From Terrimonas sp964445775 (GTDB lineage Bacteria > Bacteroidota > Bacteroidia > Chitinophagales > Chitinophagaceae), in the NCBI GenBank assembly GCA_964445775.1, contig CAYUMH010000003.1, forward strand, positions 86,227 to 150,226: DNA of 64,000 bases. Direction: 5' to 3'. How positions within the stretch are numbered: position 1 is the first letter of the stretch; the number at the start of each line of letters is the position of its first letter. Below, piece by piece: positions 54,378 through 61,469 of this stretch. The position numbers were made by a program, and so were the translations under genes. The notes under the pieces are model-generated. The model saw only the letters and a list, made by a program, of their open reading frames with translations. It searched no databases and was not told where the DNA came from.

Positions 54378-55880
54378 TTACCAGCTACTACCGCTACCGC
54401 CGCCACCCGAACTACCGCCGCCCCAACTGCTACCTCCGGAACCGGATGAACCAGATGACCCGGATGAGGAACTGGACCGCTGTTTACGCGGTATGGTATA
54501 ACGTACTTTATTTTCATATTTACAGTACCCACATCGGTAAGTCTTTTCTCCTTCACCGCTGCTATCATAAGTAGCGGCATAAATAGTACGGTCTGCTATC
54601 ATGTCATAAGCTACCGTATTACATTTAGGACAAGCTTCATATTTAGAGAATAATTCGTAGCGAAAAATTTGTTGTTCATCAGCATGTTCAGCTTTCCATA
54701 CATCATAGTCAACGGAGCTCATTCCTTCTTCATAAACCTGGTTTGGTTTCAGGTAAACATCGTCAGCTTCTTCGTTCAGTTTTGACATAAGTTTGCCATC
54801 GCTGCTAAAAACAGGCTGGTTGCGTATCTCCTCAATGATGCCGGCGATTTGTTTATGAAACAACAAAGTAGGGAATGGAAAAATATACTTTAAAAAGGTT
54901 GGTACTGTTAATTTATGTAAACGTACATTTTTATAGGTTTCTACCCGGTCAGTAAACAGGAGGTGGGCCGAGCGGCTATGCTTTAGTATAGCCTGTACCT
55001 TAACCAGCTGTTTGATCATGAACATTAAATAGACAACAATGGCTAGTTGCCAGAACCTGTCATATATAGATCCGAGAAAAATTGCAGCAATAAAAACTAC
55101 ATTAATGAGAAACTGTATGAACTGGTATCGCAGTGTTCTGAAACTGTTACCGGCATTAAGGCTGGTTTTTGCCAGGATAAATTTTTTAACAATGAAATAA
55201 ATGAATAAAACGGCAATGATGATCAGTAAAACCGGTACGGTATTGACCCTCCGGGTACCGCTGTCACTATAGGTACCGGCATAAGGAATAACATTGTTAT
55301 CAGTAGTAGGAGGTGGTTCATATCCTGCATCGCTGTTTACCGGTTCTTCCTGTTTTAAAACGGCAATGACCTGTTGCACCCCGGCAATAACACAATTATC
55401 ATAATCCCCGCTTTTGGCATAGGGAACCATATAACGTTCCTGTATCTGTTTGGTAAGAATATCGGTTAAAGTGGATTCTAAACCATAACCTACTTCAAAC
55501 TCCATACGACGCTGATCAACAACCAGCAATATTAACAGCCCGTTGTTTTTATCTTTTTGACCGATACCCCAATGACGAAACAGTGAAGTGGCGAACTCTT
55601 TTGGTGTTTTATCTTTTTGAATATCCTTTACTATTACAACGGCTACCTGGTCAGAGGTACTGCTCTCCAGGTCTTTCAACCAATTATTGATGGTTGTTAC
55701 GGTAAAATCTTTCAGGATAGTATCAGGATTACTGACATAATTCCAGCCAGATGAGGCCTTTGGGTCGGGCACGTCCTTATACTTCCATTTTTGCGACTTC
55801 TGCTGTGCTAATAATGTATGACAACAAAATAGCAATAACAGGAGAAGGGGGGCACATATCCGACGACAGTGTTTATCCAT
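54378..55880 (-). CDS. TPM-domain membrane protein with zinc ribbon and Gly/Ser tail
   Basis: 500 residues. Signal peptide 1-26 (CCHTLLAQ); a TPM (DUF477/Repair_PSII-like) domain at about 55-180 (VVIVKDIQKDKTPKEFATSLFRHWGIGQKDKNNGLLILLVVDQRRMEFEVGYGLE split by conserved Gly-Ile-Gly); three or so membrane segments (IIIAVLFIYFIVKKFI; FLINVVFIAAIFLGSI; LAIVVYLMFMI); two CxxC pairs (CPKC, CGYC) that could bind zinc; and a C-terminal Ser/Gly run of more than 30 residues ending GGGGSGSSW. TPM proteins are linked to membrane-protein quality control, but the substrate here is unknown. Confidence 0.85.
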   Translation of the reverse strand: MDKHCRRICAPLLLLLLFCCHTLLAQQKSQKWKYKDVPDPKASSGWNYVSNPDTILKDFTVTTINNWLKDLESSTSDQVAVVIVKDIQKDKTPKEFATSLFRHWGIGQKDKNNGLLILLVVDQRRMEFEVGYGLESTLTDILTKQIQERYMVPYAKSGDYDNCVIAGVQQVIAVLKQEEPVNSDAGYEPPPTTDNNVIPYAGTYSDSGTRRVNTVPVLLIIIAVLFIYFIVKKFILAKTSLNAGNSFRTLRYQFIQFLINVVFIAAIFLGSIYDRFWQLAIVVYLMFMIKQLVKVQAILKHSRSAHLLFTDRVETYKNVRLHKLTVPTFLKYIFPFPTLLFHKQIAGIIEEIRNQPVFSSDGKLMSKLNEEADDVYLKPNQVYEEGMSSVDYDVWKAEHADEQQIFRYELFSKYEACPKCNTVAYDMIADRTIYAATYDSSGEGEKTYRCGYCKYENKVRYTIPRKQRSSSSSGSSGSSGSGGSSWGGGSSGGGGSGSSW

Positions 55881-55928
55881 ACTTTACAATTCGAGAGTAA
55901 AGATAGGAAACTGTATGTTTTATTTTTT

Positions 55929-55976
55929 AGCCGGGTGTTTTATTCTCAGCTGAGTTTCCCACGGTGACTCAACCCG
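55929..55976. repeat. REP-like palindrome (degenerate copy)
   Basis: AGCCGGGTG...ATTCTCAGCTGAGTTTCCC...GTGACTCAACCCGG follows the same composite plan as 57977-58019: AGCCGGGT, then ATTC-CAG, then a hairpin of GAGT/ACTC. It lies between the TPM gene and the next small gene. Confidence 0.6.
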
Positions 55977-56087
55977 GAAGGTGATAAACAATAAGAAACG
56001 ATATACTTCTTTGCTTAAGGGTAATAAGAATATCTATGAGGGCATTGTTTCTTAGCTGGGTTTTTGGCGGATGAGTTGGGGTGGATA

Positions 56088-56354
56088 TTATTTTCTGAAA
56101 ATATGTCCTGCATATAAGCCATCTACAAAACCTAAATAATCAGAGCTATTGTTTATAGGCTGTCCTTTTACTTTGAGTACTGGATATAAAAAACCTTTTC
56201 CAAACTTTACAGGGGAATCCCAATCAATAATTATATACTCTGGAACTTGTAGTTTTACTGACGAAATTGGTGTGTCAATGGGAATATGTTGGGACCACCT
56301 GACGAAGTCCGGATAATGATTTTTAAATAATTGTTTATATAGTTTTAATAGCAT
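56088..56354 (-). CDS. Small hypothetical protein (88 aa)
   Basis: Unrecognised 88-residue protein (MLLKLYKQLFKNHYPDF...). It is rich in aromatic residues and Ile/Val, without signal peptide or membrane segment. The gene begins 45 bp after the stop of the SUKH gene, so the two may form one transcript. It may belong to a toxin-immunity neighbourhood, but that rests on location only. Confidence 0.45.
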   Translation of the reverse strand: MLLKLYKQLFKNHYPDFVRWSQHIPIDTPISSVKLQVPEYIIIDWDSPVKFGKGFLYPVLKVKGQPINNSSDYLGFVDGLYAGHIFRK

Positions 56355-56399
56355 GTTGCTGTTTCTGTTTGATAAGTAGAACTTAAGGAAGGTGCTGAA

Positions 56400-56846
56400 T
56401 TACTTAACCCCAAACTCTTTAAGCCAATCATACAAGCCATCTTTTTCAAAAACATTTCCTTTTAAAAAGCGTCCGAGGAATTCATGTAAGGAAGAGCTTA
56501 ATACAGTAGCATTAACATCAGCAGCAAAAATTTCATATTTATTTGGTGCGGTCACTCTTACGCCCCACATGTCAGAGTAAATCATGTATTCAGAAAAATA
56601 AAACCAATTTGTTCCATAATAATCAGCATGGTTTGGTATATCGGAAAGTTGAATCATATTAAAAATATCTTCTTGACACTCAAATCCATTGCAGATTAAA
56701 TAAAAGTCTTTGAAATCCGATGGCAATTGACAGCCAATTCTGTTTTCAAAAATGGCTATATCGGTAAAAGTTGCAGGAGGATAAACCTTAATACCCTCGC
56801 TCTCATTTTTGTAAACAATCTGTTGTATTAGTTCCTGTAATTCCAT
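56400..56846 (-). CDS. SMI1/KNR4 (SUKH) family protein, possible immunity protein
   Basis: 148 residues. The SUKH pattern is visible: IAIFENRIGCQLPSDFKDFYLICNGFE (Leu-Pro-x-Asp-[FY]), then an acidic mid-part and FEKDGLYDWLKEFG at the end. SUKH proteins often protect against polymorphic toxins. No toxin gene is recognisable in this window, so the gene is an orphan immunity candidate. Flanked by REP-like palindromes on one side and the 88-residue gene on the other. Confidence 0.75.
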   Translation of the reverse strand: MELQELIQQIVYKNESEGIKVYPPATFTDIAIFENRIGCQLPSDFKDFYLICNGFECQEDIFNMIQLSDIPNHADYYGTNWFYFSEYMIYSDMWGVRVTAPNKYEIFAADVNATVLSSSLHEFLGRFLKGNVFEKDGLYDWLKEFGVK

Positions 56847-56867
56847 AAGCTTACGTATGAATACATG

Positions 56868-56903
56868 TTTTTAGCCGGGATTCCCGCAGTAGACTCAGCT
56901 GGG
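56868..56903. repeat. REP-like palindrome (degenerate copy)
   Basis: TTTTTAGCCGGGATTCCCGCAG...ACTCAGCTGGGGTG lies between the SUKH and SRPBCC genes. It shares CCGGG-TCCCGCAG and ACTCAGCTGGG with copies at 57990 and 58644. Confidence 0.6.
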
Positions 56904-56907
56904 GTGC

Positions 56908-57369
56908 TCACTTCTGGCTTATATTGGGAAATTTATCTCTCACCAGGTTCAATTCAATACCATGTTCCAGGTAGGCTTTTAACCCATCTAATACGGTAGT
57001 AAAGCCGCCGGTATTGTTGCCAATTGCAGCCAGTAATTCATCCCCGGTTTCCTGAAAGCCATAGTTTTTAATAACTACATAAGTCGTATCACTGCTTAAC
57101 GCCGTAAAAATAAAATCTACAGTTGTAGCAGGCGTACCCCACTCAATAGTTATTTTTTCGCCAGGAATAATGTCTTTCACTTGTATAGTATCAGAAACAT
57201 TATACATTTCCCATTCCCATTTCACCGTTTTACCGGTTTCCAGCTTGCCGCTTGATTTGGTGAACCAGAATTTTGTGGTAATAGCCGGGTCAATAAATGC
57301 GTTGAAAACCTCGTTGACAGGTTTGCGGATCATCATCTGGCATTCTATGGCAGGGGTAGTCTCTTGCAT
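56908..57369 (-). CDS. SRPBCC/AHSA1-domain protein
   Basis: I start at 57369 (MQETTPAIECQMMIRKPVNEVF) because the fold begins there; a longer frame from 57411 adds 14 unconserved residues. The 153-residue Bet v1/AHSA1-like fold shows the typical VNEVFNAFIDPAITTKFWF, WEWEMYNVSDTIQVKDIIPGEKITIEW, VVIKNYGF, and FTTVLDGLKAYLEHGIELN. These small proteins bind hydrophobic ligands; the role is unknown. Monocistronic. Confidence 0.82.
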   Translation of the reverse strand: MQETTPAIECQMMIRKPVNEVFNAFIDPAITTKFWFTKSSGKLETGKTVKWEWEMYNVSDTIQVKDIIPGEKITIEWGTPATTVDFIFTALSSDTTYVVIKNYGFQETGDELLAAIGNNTGGFTTVLDGLKAYLEHGIELNLVRDKFPNISQK

Positions 57370-57539
57370 AGGGTTATATATTTTATTAGATATTGCACAA
57401 TCAAATACCATTTATTACATTAAATGATTGAATAAAATTACAAAAAACTTACTGGTAATATACCAGACCGAGTTCTGTCGTAGAGAAAGAGGAGCGGATA
57501 GCGTTAGCTTTATTTCTTACTTATAAATTTTTTTAGGGT

Positions 57540-57881
57540 CTAAATATCTATAATCAGAAAATCATTTGGGGCTGGTTTAGAATATTCTCCAATAGCATGA
57601 AGTTGATACTGAAAAATATTTTGCATCTCTTGTTCCAATATCTCTTCTCTGGATTTTTGCCTGTTTTCTGTATTGTCAAAAGTTAAATAAAAAACTGTTG
57701 TCGATTCACTTGGAAATCCTTTTTGTATATCTGTAGTATGGTTGAATAATATCCTTTTTACTACCTGCCATTTTTTACCTGAGGTTAAAGATTTTAAAAT
57801 ACAGCCTTCACGAAGTCCATTCATCGTATGCTGCAAATCAGCAATGATACCTGCCGAACTTAGATTAAAACTGTTAAACAT
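57540..57881 (-). CDS. Small hypothetical protein (113 aa)
   Basis: Not recognised: a basic central part (GCILKSLTSGKKWQVVKRILF) and an acidic helix (EILEQEMQNIFQYQLHAIGEY), no signal or membrane segment. It could be a member of an immunity or phage-defence related group; no evidence. Separated by long spaces from both neighbours. Confidence 0.45.
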   Translation of the reverse strand: MFNSFNLSSAGIIADLQHTMNGLREGCILKSLTSGKKWQVVKRILFNHTTDIQKGFPSESTTVFYLTFDNTENRQKSREEILEQEMQNIFQYQLHAIGEYSKPAPNDFLIIDI

Positions 57882-57976
57882 ATATAGTGTTGTGATTGCT
57901 CATCTGGGTAAGAAGTAGTATGATTGTTTTATTATTCAAATATATACATTGTTTAATATCTGTATCCTTGTTTCCC

Positions 57977-58019
57977 AGCCGGGTTATTCCCAGCCGGGTC
58001 TCCCGCAGGGGACCCGGCG
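57977..58019. repeat. REP palindrome upstream of RAYT gene
   Basis: AGCCGGGTTATTCCCAGCCG then GGTCTCCCGCAGGGGACCCGGCG. The second part folds into a compact hairpin (GGGTC/GACCC arms with an inner TCCC/GGGA). It ends 32 bp before the transposase ATG, a typical position for REP-RAYT pairs. Confidence 0.75.
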
Positions 58020-58050
58020 TAGATCAACTTGAAAAAGTGTAAATTTAATC

Positions 58051-58635
58051 ATGCCAACCAAAAGAGAAATACCTGCCAGTGAAGGTGTCTTTTTTATAAC
58101 GTTTACTAACTATCAATGGAGACCCCTGATCGACATTTGTAATGGGTATGATATTGTGTATAACTGGTTTGATTATTTGAAGGGACAAGGACACTATATA
58201 CTGGGATATGTGATCATGCCCAACCATGTACATGTGCTGATAGCCTTCAGAAATTGTAATAAGTCGCTTAATACTATCGTTGGTAATGGTAAAAGATTTA
58301 TGGCCTATGCTATTATAAGAAGATTAAAGGAGAGGAAACAGGATTCCCTGTTAAATACATTAGCAGCGGCTGTTTCTTCTAAAGAAAAAGAACGGGATAA
58401 ACAACATGAGATATGGGAGCCTTCTTTTGATTGGAAGGAGTGCAGGAATAATGCTTTTATATTACAGAAGCTAAACTATATACATGATAATCCCTGTAAA
58501 GGAAAATGGAACCTGGTTAATGCGCCGTACGAATATCAACATAGTTCTGCCGGCTTTTATATTACCGGGCAACATAGTACTTACCCGGTACTGAATTATT
58601 TTGAATTAGGGGATATTGATTTGACTAAGCCATGA
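58051..58635 (+). CDS. REP-associated tyrosine transposase (RAYT, Y1-type)
   Basis: 194 residues of the IS200/REP-associated transposase superfamily. The beta-strand with GYVIMPNHVHVLIAF carries the His59-x-His61 metal-binding pair. LNTIVGNGKRFMAYAIIRRL, IWEPSF, and LNYIHDNPCKGKW...YEYQHSSAGFY match Bacteroidota RAYT proteins. The active-site Tyr cannot be assigned with certainty (Tyr143 in LNYIH is one candidate). Palindromes flank the gene: 57977-58019 and 58644-58673. The 3' end with the adjoining palindrome is repeated immediately downstream (58679-58848), so the unit is active or was recently so. Confidence 0.82.
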   Translation: MPTKREIPASEGVFFITFTNYQWRPLIDICNGYDIVYNWFDYLKGQGHYILGYVIMPNHVHVLIAFRNCNKSLNTIVGNGKRFMAYAIIRRLKERKQDSLLNTLAAAVSSKEKERDKQHEIWEPSFDWKECRNNAFILQKLNYIHDNPCKGKWNLVNAPYEYQHSSAGFYITGQHSTYPVLNYFELGDIDLTKP

Positions 58636-58667
58636 GGGATAACGCTGAGTCCCCTGCGGGAGACTCA
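58498..58667. repeat. Tandem duplication, left copy (3' end of RAYT + REP)
   Basis: Matches 58679-58848 with about four mismatches in 170 bp (offset 181 bp). It contains the last ~46 codons of the transposase, the stop, and most of the REP at 58644-58673. Confidence 0.9.
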
Positions 58668-58678
58668 GCTGGGAATAA

Positions 58679-58848
58679 AAAGGAAAATGGAACCTGGTTA
58701 ATGCGCCGTATGAGTATCAACATAGTTCTGCCTGCTTTTATATCACCGGGCAACATAGTACTTACCCGGTACTGAATTATTTTGAATTAGGGGATATTGA
58801 TTTGACTAAGCCATGAGGGATAACGCTGAGTCCCCTGCGGGAGACTCT
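58679..58848. pseudogene. Tandem duplication, right copy: RAYT 3' fragment + REP
   Basis: Near-identical copy of 58498-58667. The transposase part lacks a start and the rest of the gene, so it is a remnant. A REP (58825-58850) lies within it; a short 28-bp sub-repeat (58836-58863, repeated with five differences at 58866-58893) then leads into the stop codon of the next gene. Confidence 0.88.
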
Positions 58849-58890
58849 GCTAGAAATTTATTAGTTGCGGGGAACTCTGTTGGAAATTCA

Positions 58891-61356
58891 TTAATTACTC
58901 GCGGCTCTTTGTCTTTCTTCCTCTGCACCGCTGGTCCTGCGCCTGGAAGCGGCAACTTTGTTATTGCCAAATCGCCAGGTAAAGGAAAGGGTAGCCACCC
59001 TGGATTCTCTTTCCACTTTAAAGGTTTCGCTATAATCCCTGAAGCTGGTGGTAGCACGGGAAACCTGGGTATAAAAAACATCGGAGATATTGAAACGTAC
59101 CGTACCCTTACCTTTTAAGATTGTTTTTTGTGCGCCAATGGCCAGCTGGCCAACAGGACGAACCTTCATAAAACCATATACTTCGGCTGCACGGTAAACA
59201 CCGGTCAGCTCGGCCGAGTATCCTTTTTTACCAATGGTAAAACTGTTATTGGTGTTGATGTTAAAGTTTACATTGCCATTGCGCAGGTTGGTATTGGCCA
59301 GGTTACCCTTATACAAACCATAATATACATTCACATTATTTACGCTGTTCCACCAGGGAGTAACCTGTACTGGTGCAGATATATTAATGCCGTAAAACTC
59401 AAATTGTGCCAGGTTCCTGTCGGTCTGGATAGTAATCTTATCTTCTTCTTCTGAAGGAAAGATAACCTGCGTTATATTCTCTTTGGTAATGGAGTACAGC
59501 AGGGTGGTGGTGATACGCTGGTTATAAGTATGCGACAGCTCAAAGGAATAAGTGTATTGCGGGCGCAGATAAGGATTGCCTTCGCTATAGGTAGTATTAT
59601 TGATAAAGAATTTAAAAGGGTTCAACTGCCGGTAGTTGGGACGGTTTAACCGGCGGCTTACCGAAAGCCCCAGTTCATGCTTAGGCGCCAGCTTGTAATT
59701 AACAAAAAGACTCGGAAACAAGTTAACATAACTGCTGTCAAATTTTTGATTGGTGGCCAGCTGGTTGCCTTTGATACCGGTATGCTCCACCCTTAAGCCT
59801 CCCTGGAAATTAAAACGGTTCAACTCTTTGCTAAAAGAAAGATAGGCCGCATTAATATTTTCATCATAGATAAAATGGTTGCTCTGGTTTGGATCGAAAA
59901 CGGGACTGCCACTGCTGGCATCATAATAAGCCAGGTCATTATCGGCACGTACCAGACTACTTTTTATGCCCAGCTCCAGCTTGGCTTTTTTAGGAAACAT
60001 TTTTATATAATCGGCCTTTACTGATTGAATATTCAGATGCCCGTCTATATCGCCCAGTAAAATATAGTCATCCTGTATCTTATTCTGGTTATTATCGTAA
60101 AATGCCGTTCTGAAATCCTGGTCGGTATTATTGCCAAAACGGGCATAGTCAATATCCACATTCAGTTCACTGCCCAGTGAGTCGAACTTATGTTTCAGGT
60201 TGGCGTTGACGCCATAATTAAACCAGTGGTCTTTATTGGAACTGAAGTTTTTGTCTACTCCTACAAGGTTATAATTGTTATTCAATACATCGGAATTGGT
60301 ATGCCCGCGGGAATGAAACTGGTTGCTCACCCCGTTTAATACTATACCAACTATTGTTTTATCCGATAAAGAATAGTCGGCTCCCACACGGGCAATATGA
60401 TTTTTAAAAGGAAAGGTGATGAAGTTGTCCTGGTCAAATACACCGTCGGGCTGACCATCTTTAAAAAACTCCCGGTATAAAGTCAGGTGACTAAAAGCTT
60501 TGCGATAGGCAAAATTATAATTGCCGAACAGGTTCAGCTTTTTATTGCGGTGGTTAAAGGTGATACCCTGTCCTGTTTTGGGATAACGGCCCTGGCCATA
60601 GCTGGCAGTAAGCGTTCCATTGGTCCCCAGCCGCTGGTCTTTCTTCATCACAATATTAATGATGCCGGAATTGCCGGCTGCATCATAACGGGAAGACGGG
60701 TTACTGATCAGTTCAATTTTTTCAATGGCATTTGCCGGCAGGCCCCGCAGGTAATTACCCAGGTCAGTGCCGGATATAACAGAAGGTTTACCATTGATCA
60801 TGACCATAACACCCGGGCGGCCCTTCATGCTGATATTATCGTTATTGTCGATCACCACACCAGGCGCTTTTTCCAGAACCTCGAAAGCCGAACTACCTGC
60901 AGCGGTAATGCTGCTCTGTACATTTAATACCAGCTTATCCAGTTGTCTTTCTATAAAAGGTTTTTTAGCGGCCACTACTACTTCATTCATCTGGGTTGTT
61001 TTCGCCGTTAATACAATGGTGGATAGATCGTGGTGTAAATGTTCGGCAGTTAGCTGAAAAGGGGCAGAGTAATACATATTCAGGCCCGCAGCAGTTACGC
61101 TAACAAAATATTCCCCCGTCTTCAGTCCTTCCATCTCTGCGATACCCGATTCATTGGCGATGGCTGTTTTCTTCAACAGGGAATCCTTTGCCTGTAATAA
61201 GGATACCGTGGCCGATGCTACCGGCTCCAGTTTTTCATTCACCAGTTTCAACCTGACAGAACCACGTTCGTTTTGCTGGGCAATAAGCTGATGGTTATTT
61301 ACAAATAATATTATTACGATGAATATAACCTTTATGATGCTATACATTTTTTTCAT
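58891..61356 (-). CDS. Outer-membrane beta-barrel protein (TonB-receptor-like), copy A
   Basis: 821 residues. N-terminal signal (IKVIFIVIILFVNNHQLIAQ), CarboxypepD_reg-like domain (about 30-120, VKLRLVNEKLEPVASATVSLLQAKDSLL in parts), a plug-like domain (FEVLEKAPGVVIDNNDNISMKGRPG; MINGKPSVISGTDLGNYLRGLPANAIEKIELISNPSSRYDAAGNSGIINI in pieces), and a barrel with many aromatic-rich strands. The outer-membrane beta-barrel family OMP_b-brl_3 is the best match. The last strand ends FTWRFG, then a basic Arg/Glu-rich tail. No SusD partner. Closely similar in plan to the next gene (61470). Substrate unknown. Confidence 0.88.
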   Translation of the reverse strand: MKKMYSIIKVIFIVIILFVNNHQLIAQQNERGSVRLKLVNEKLEPVASATVSLLQAKDSLLKKTAIANESGIAEMEGLKTGEYFVSVTAAGLNMYYSAPFQLTAEHLHHDLSTIVLTAKTTQMNEVVVAAKKPFIERQLDKLVLNVQSSITAAGSSAFEVLEKAPGVVIDNNDNISMKGRPGVMVMINGKPSVISGTDLGNYLRGLPANAIEKIELISNPSSRYDAAGNSGIINIVMKKDQRLGTNGTLTASYGQGRYPKTGQGITFNHRNKKLNLFGNYNFAYRKAFSHLTLYREFFKDGQPDGVFDQDNFITFPFKNHIARVGADYSLSDKTIVGIVLNGVSNQFHSRGHTNSDVLNNNYNLVGVDKNFSSNKDHWFNYGVNANLKHKFDSLGSELNVDIDYARFGNNTDQDFRTAFYDNNQNKIQDDYILLGDIDGHLNIQSVKADYIKMFPKKAKLELGIKSSLVRADNDLAYYDASSGSPVFDPNQSNHFIYDENINAAYLSFSKELNRFNFQGGLRVEHTGIKGNQLATNQKFDSSYVNLFPSLFVNYKLAPKHELGLSVSRRLNRPNYRQLNPFKFFINNTTYSEGNPYLRPQYTYSFELSHTYNQRITTTLLYSITKENITQVIFPSEEEDKITIQTDRNLAQFEFYGINISAPVQVTPWWNSVNNVNVYYGLYKGNLANTNLRNGNVNFNINTNNSFTIGKKGYSAELTGVYRAAEVYGFMKVRPVGQLAIGAQKTILKGKGTVRFNISDVFYTQVSRATTSFRDYSETFKVERESRVATLSFTWRFGNNKVAASRRRTSGAEEERQRAASN

Positions 61357-61405
61357 GTACTATACTTTTATTCAGGAGCAAGGTAGAGCAATGCCCTTCA
61401 GTAGT

Positions 61406-61426
61406 TATCCCCCGTTACGGGGGATA
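61406..61426. other. Short perfect hairpin between the two barrel genes
   Basis: TATCCCCCG, loop TTA, CGGGGGATA. It lies in the 113-bp gap between the two barrel genes; no T-run on the minus strand, so it may be a processing or attenuating hairpin rather than a terminator. Confidence 0.5.
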
Positions 61427-61469
61427 TGGATAAACGGTTGTAATTGTATGTGAATGACCGAACTTAAAC

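Noticed and set aside
58679..58848. Second, complete RAYT gene
   Set aside because: Only the last ~46 codons are repeated, without start codon or His-x-His motif; it is a duplicated fragment.
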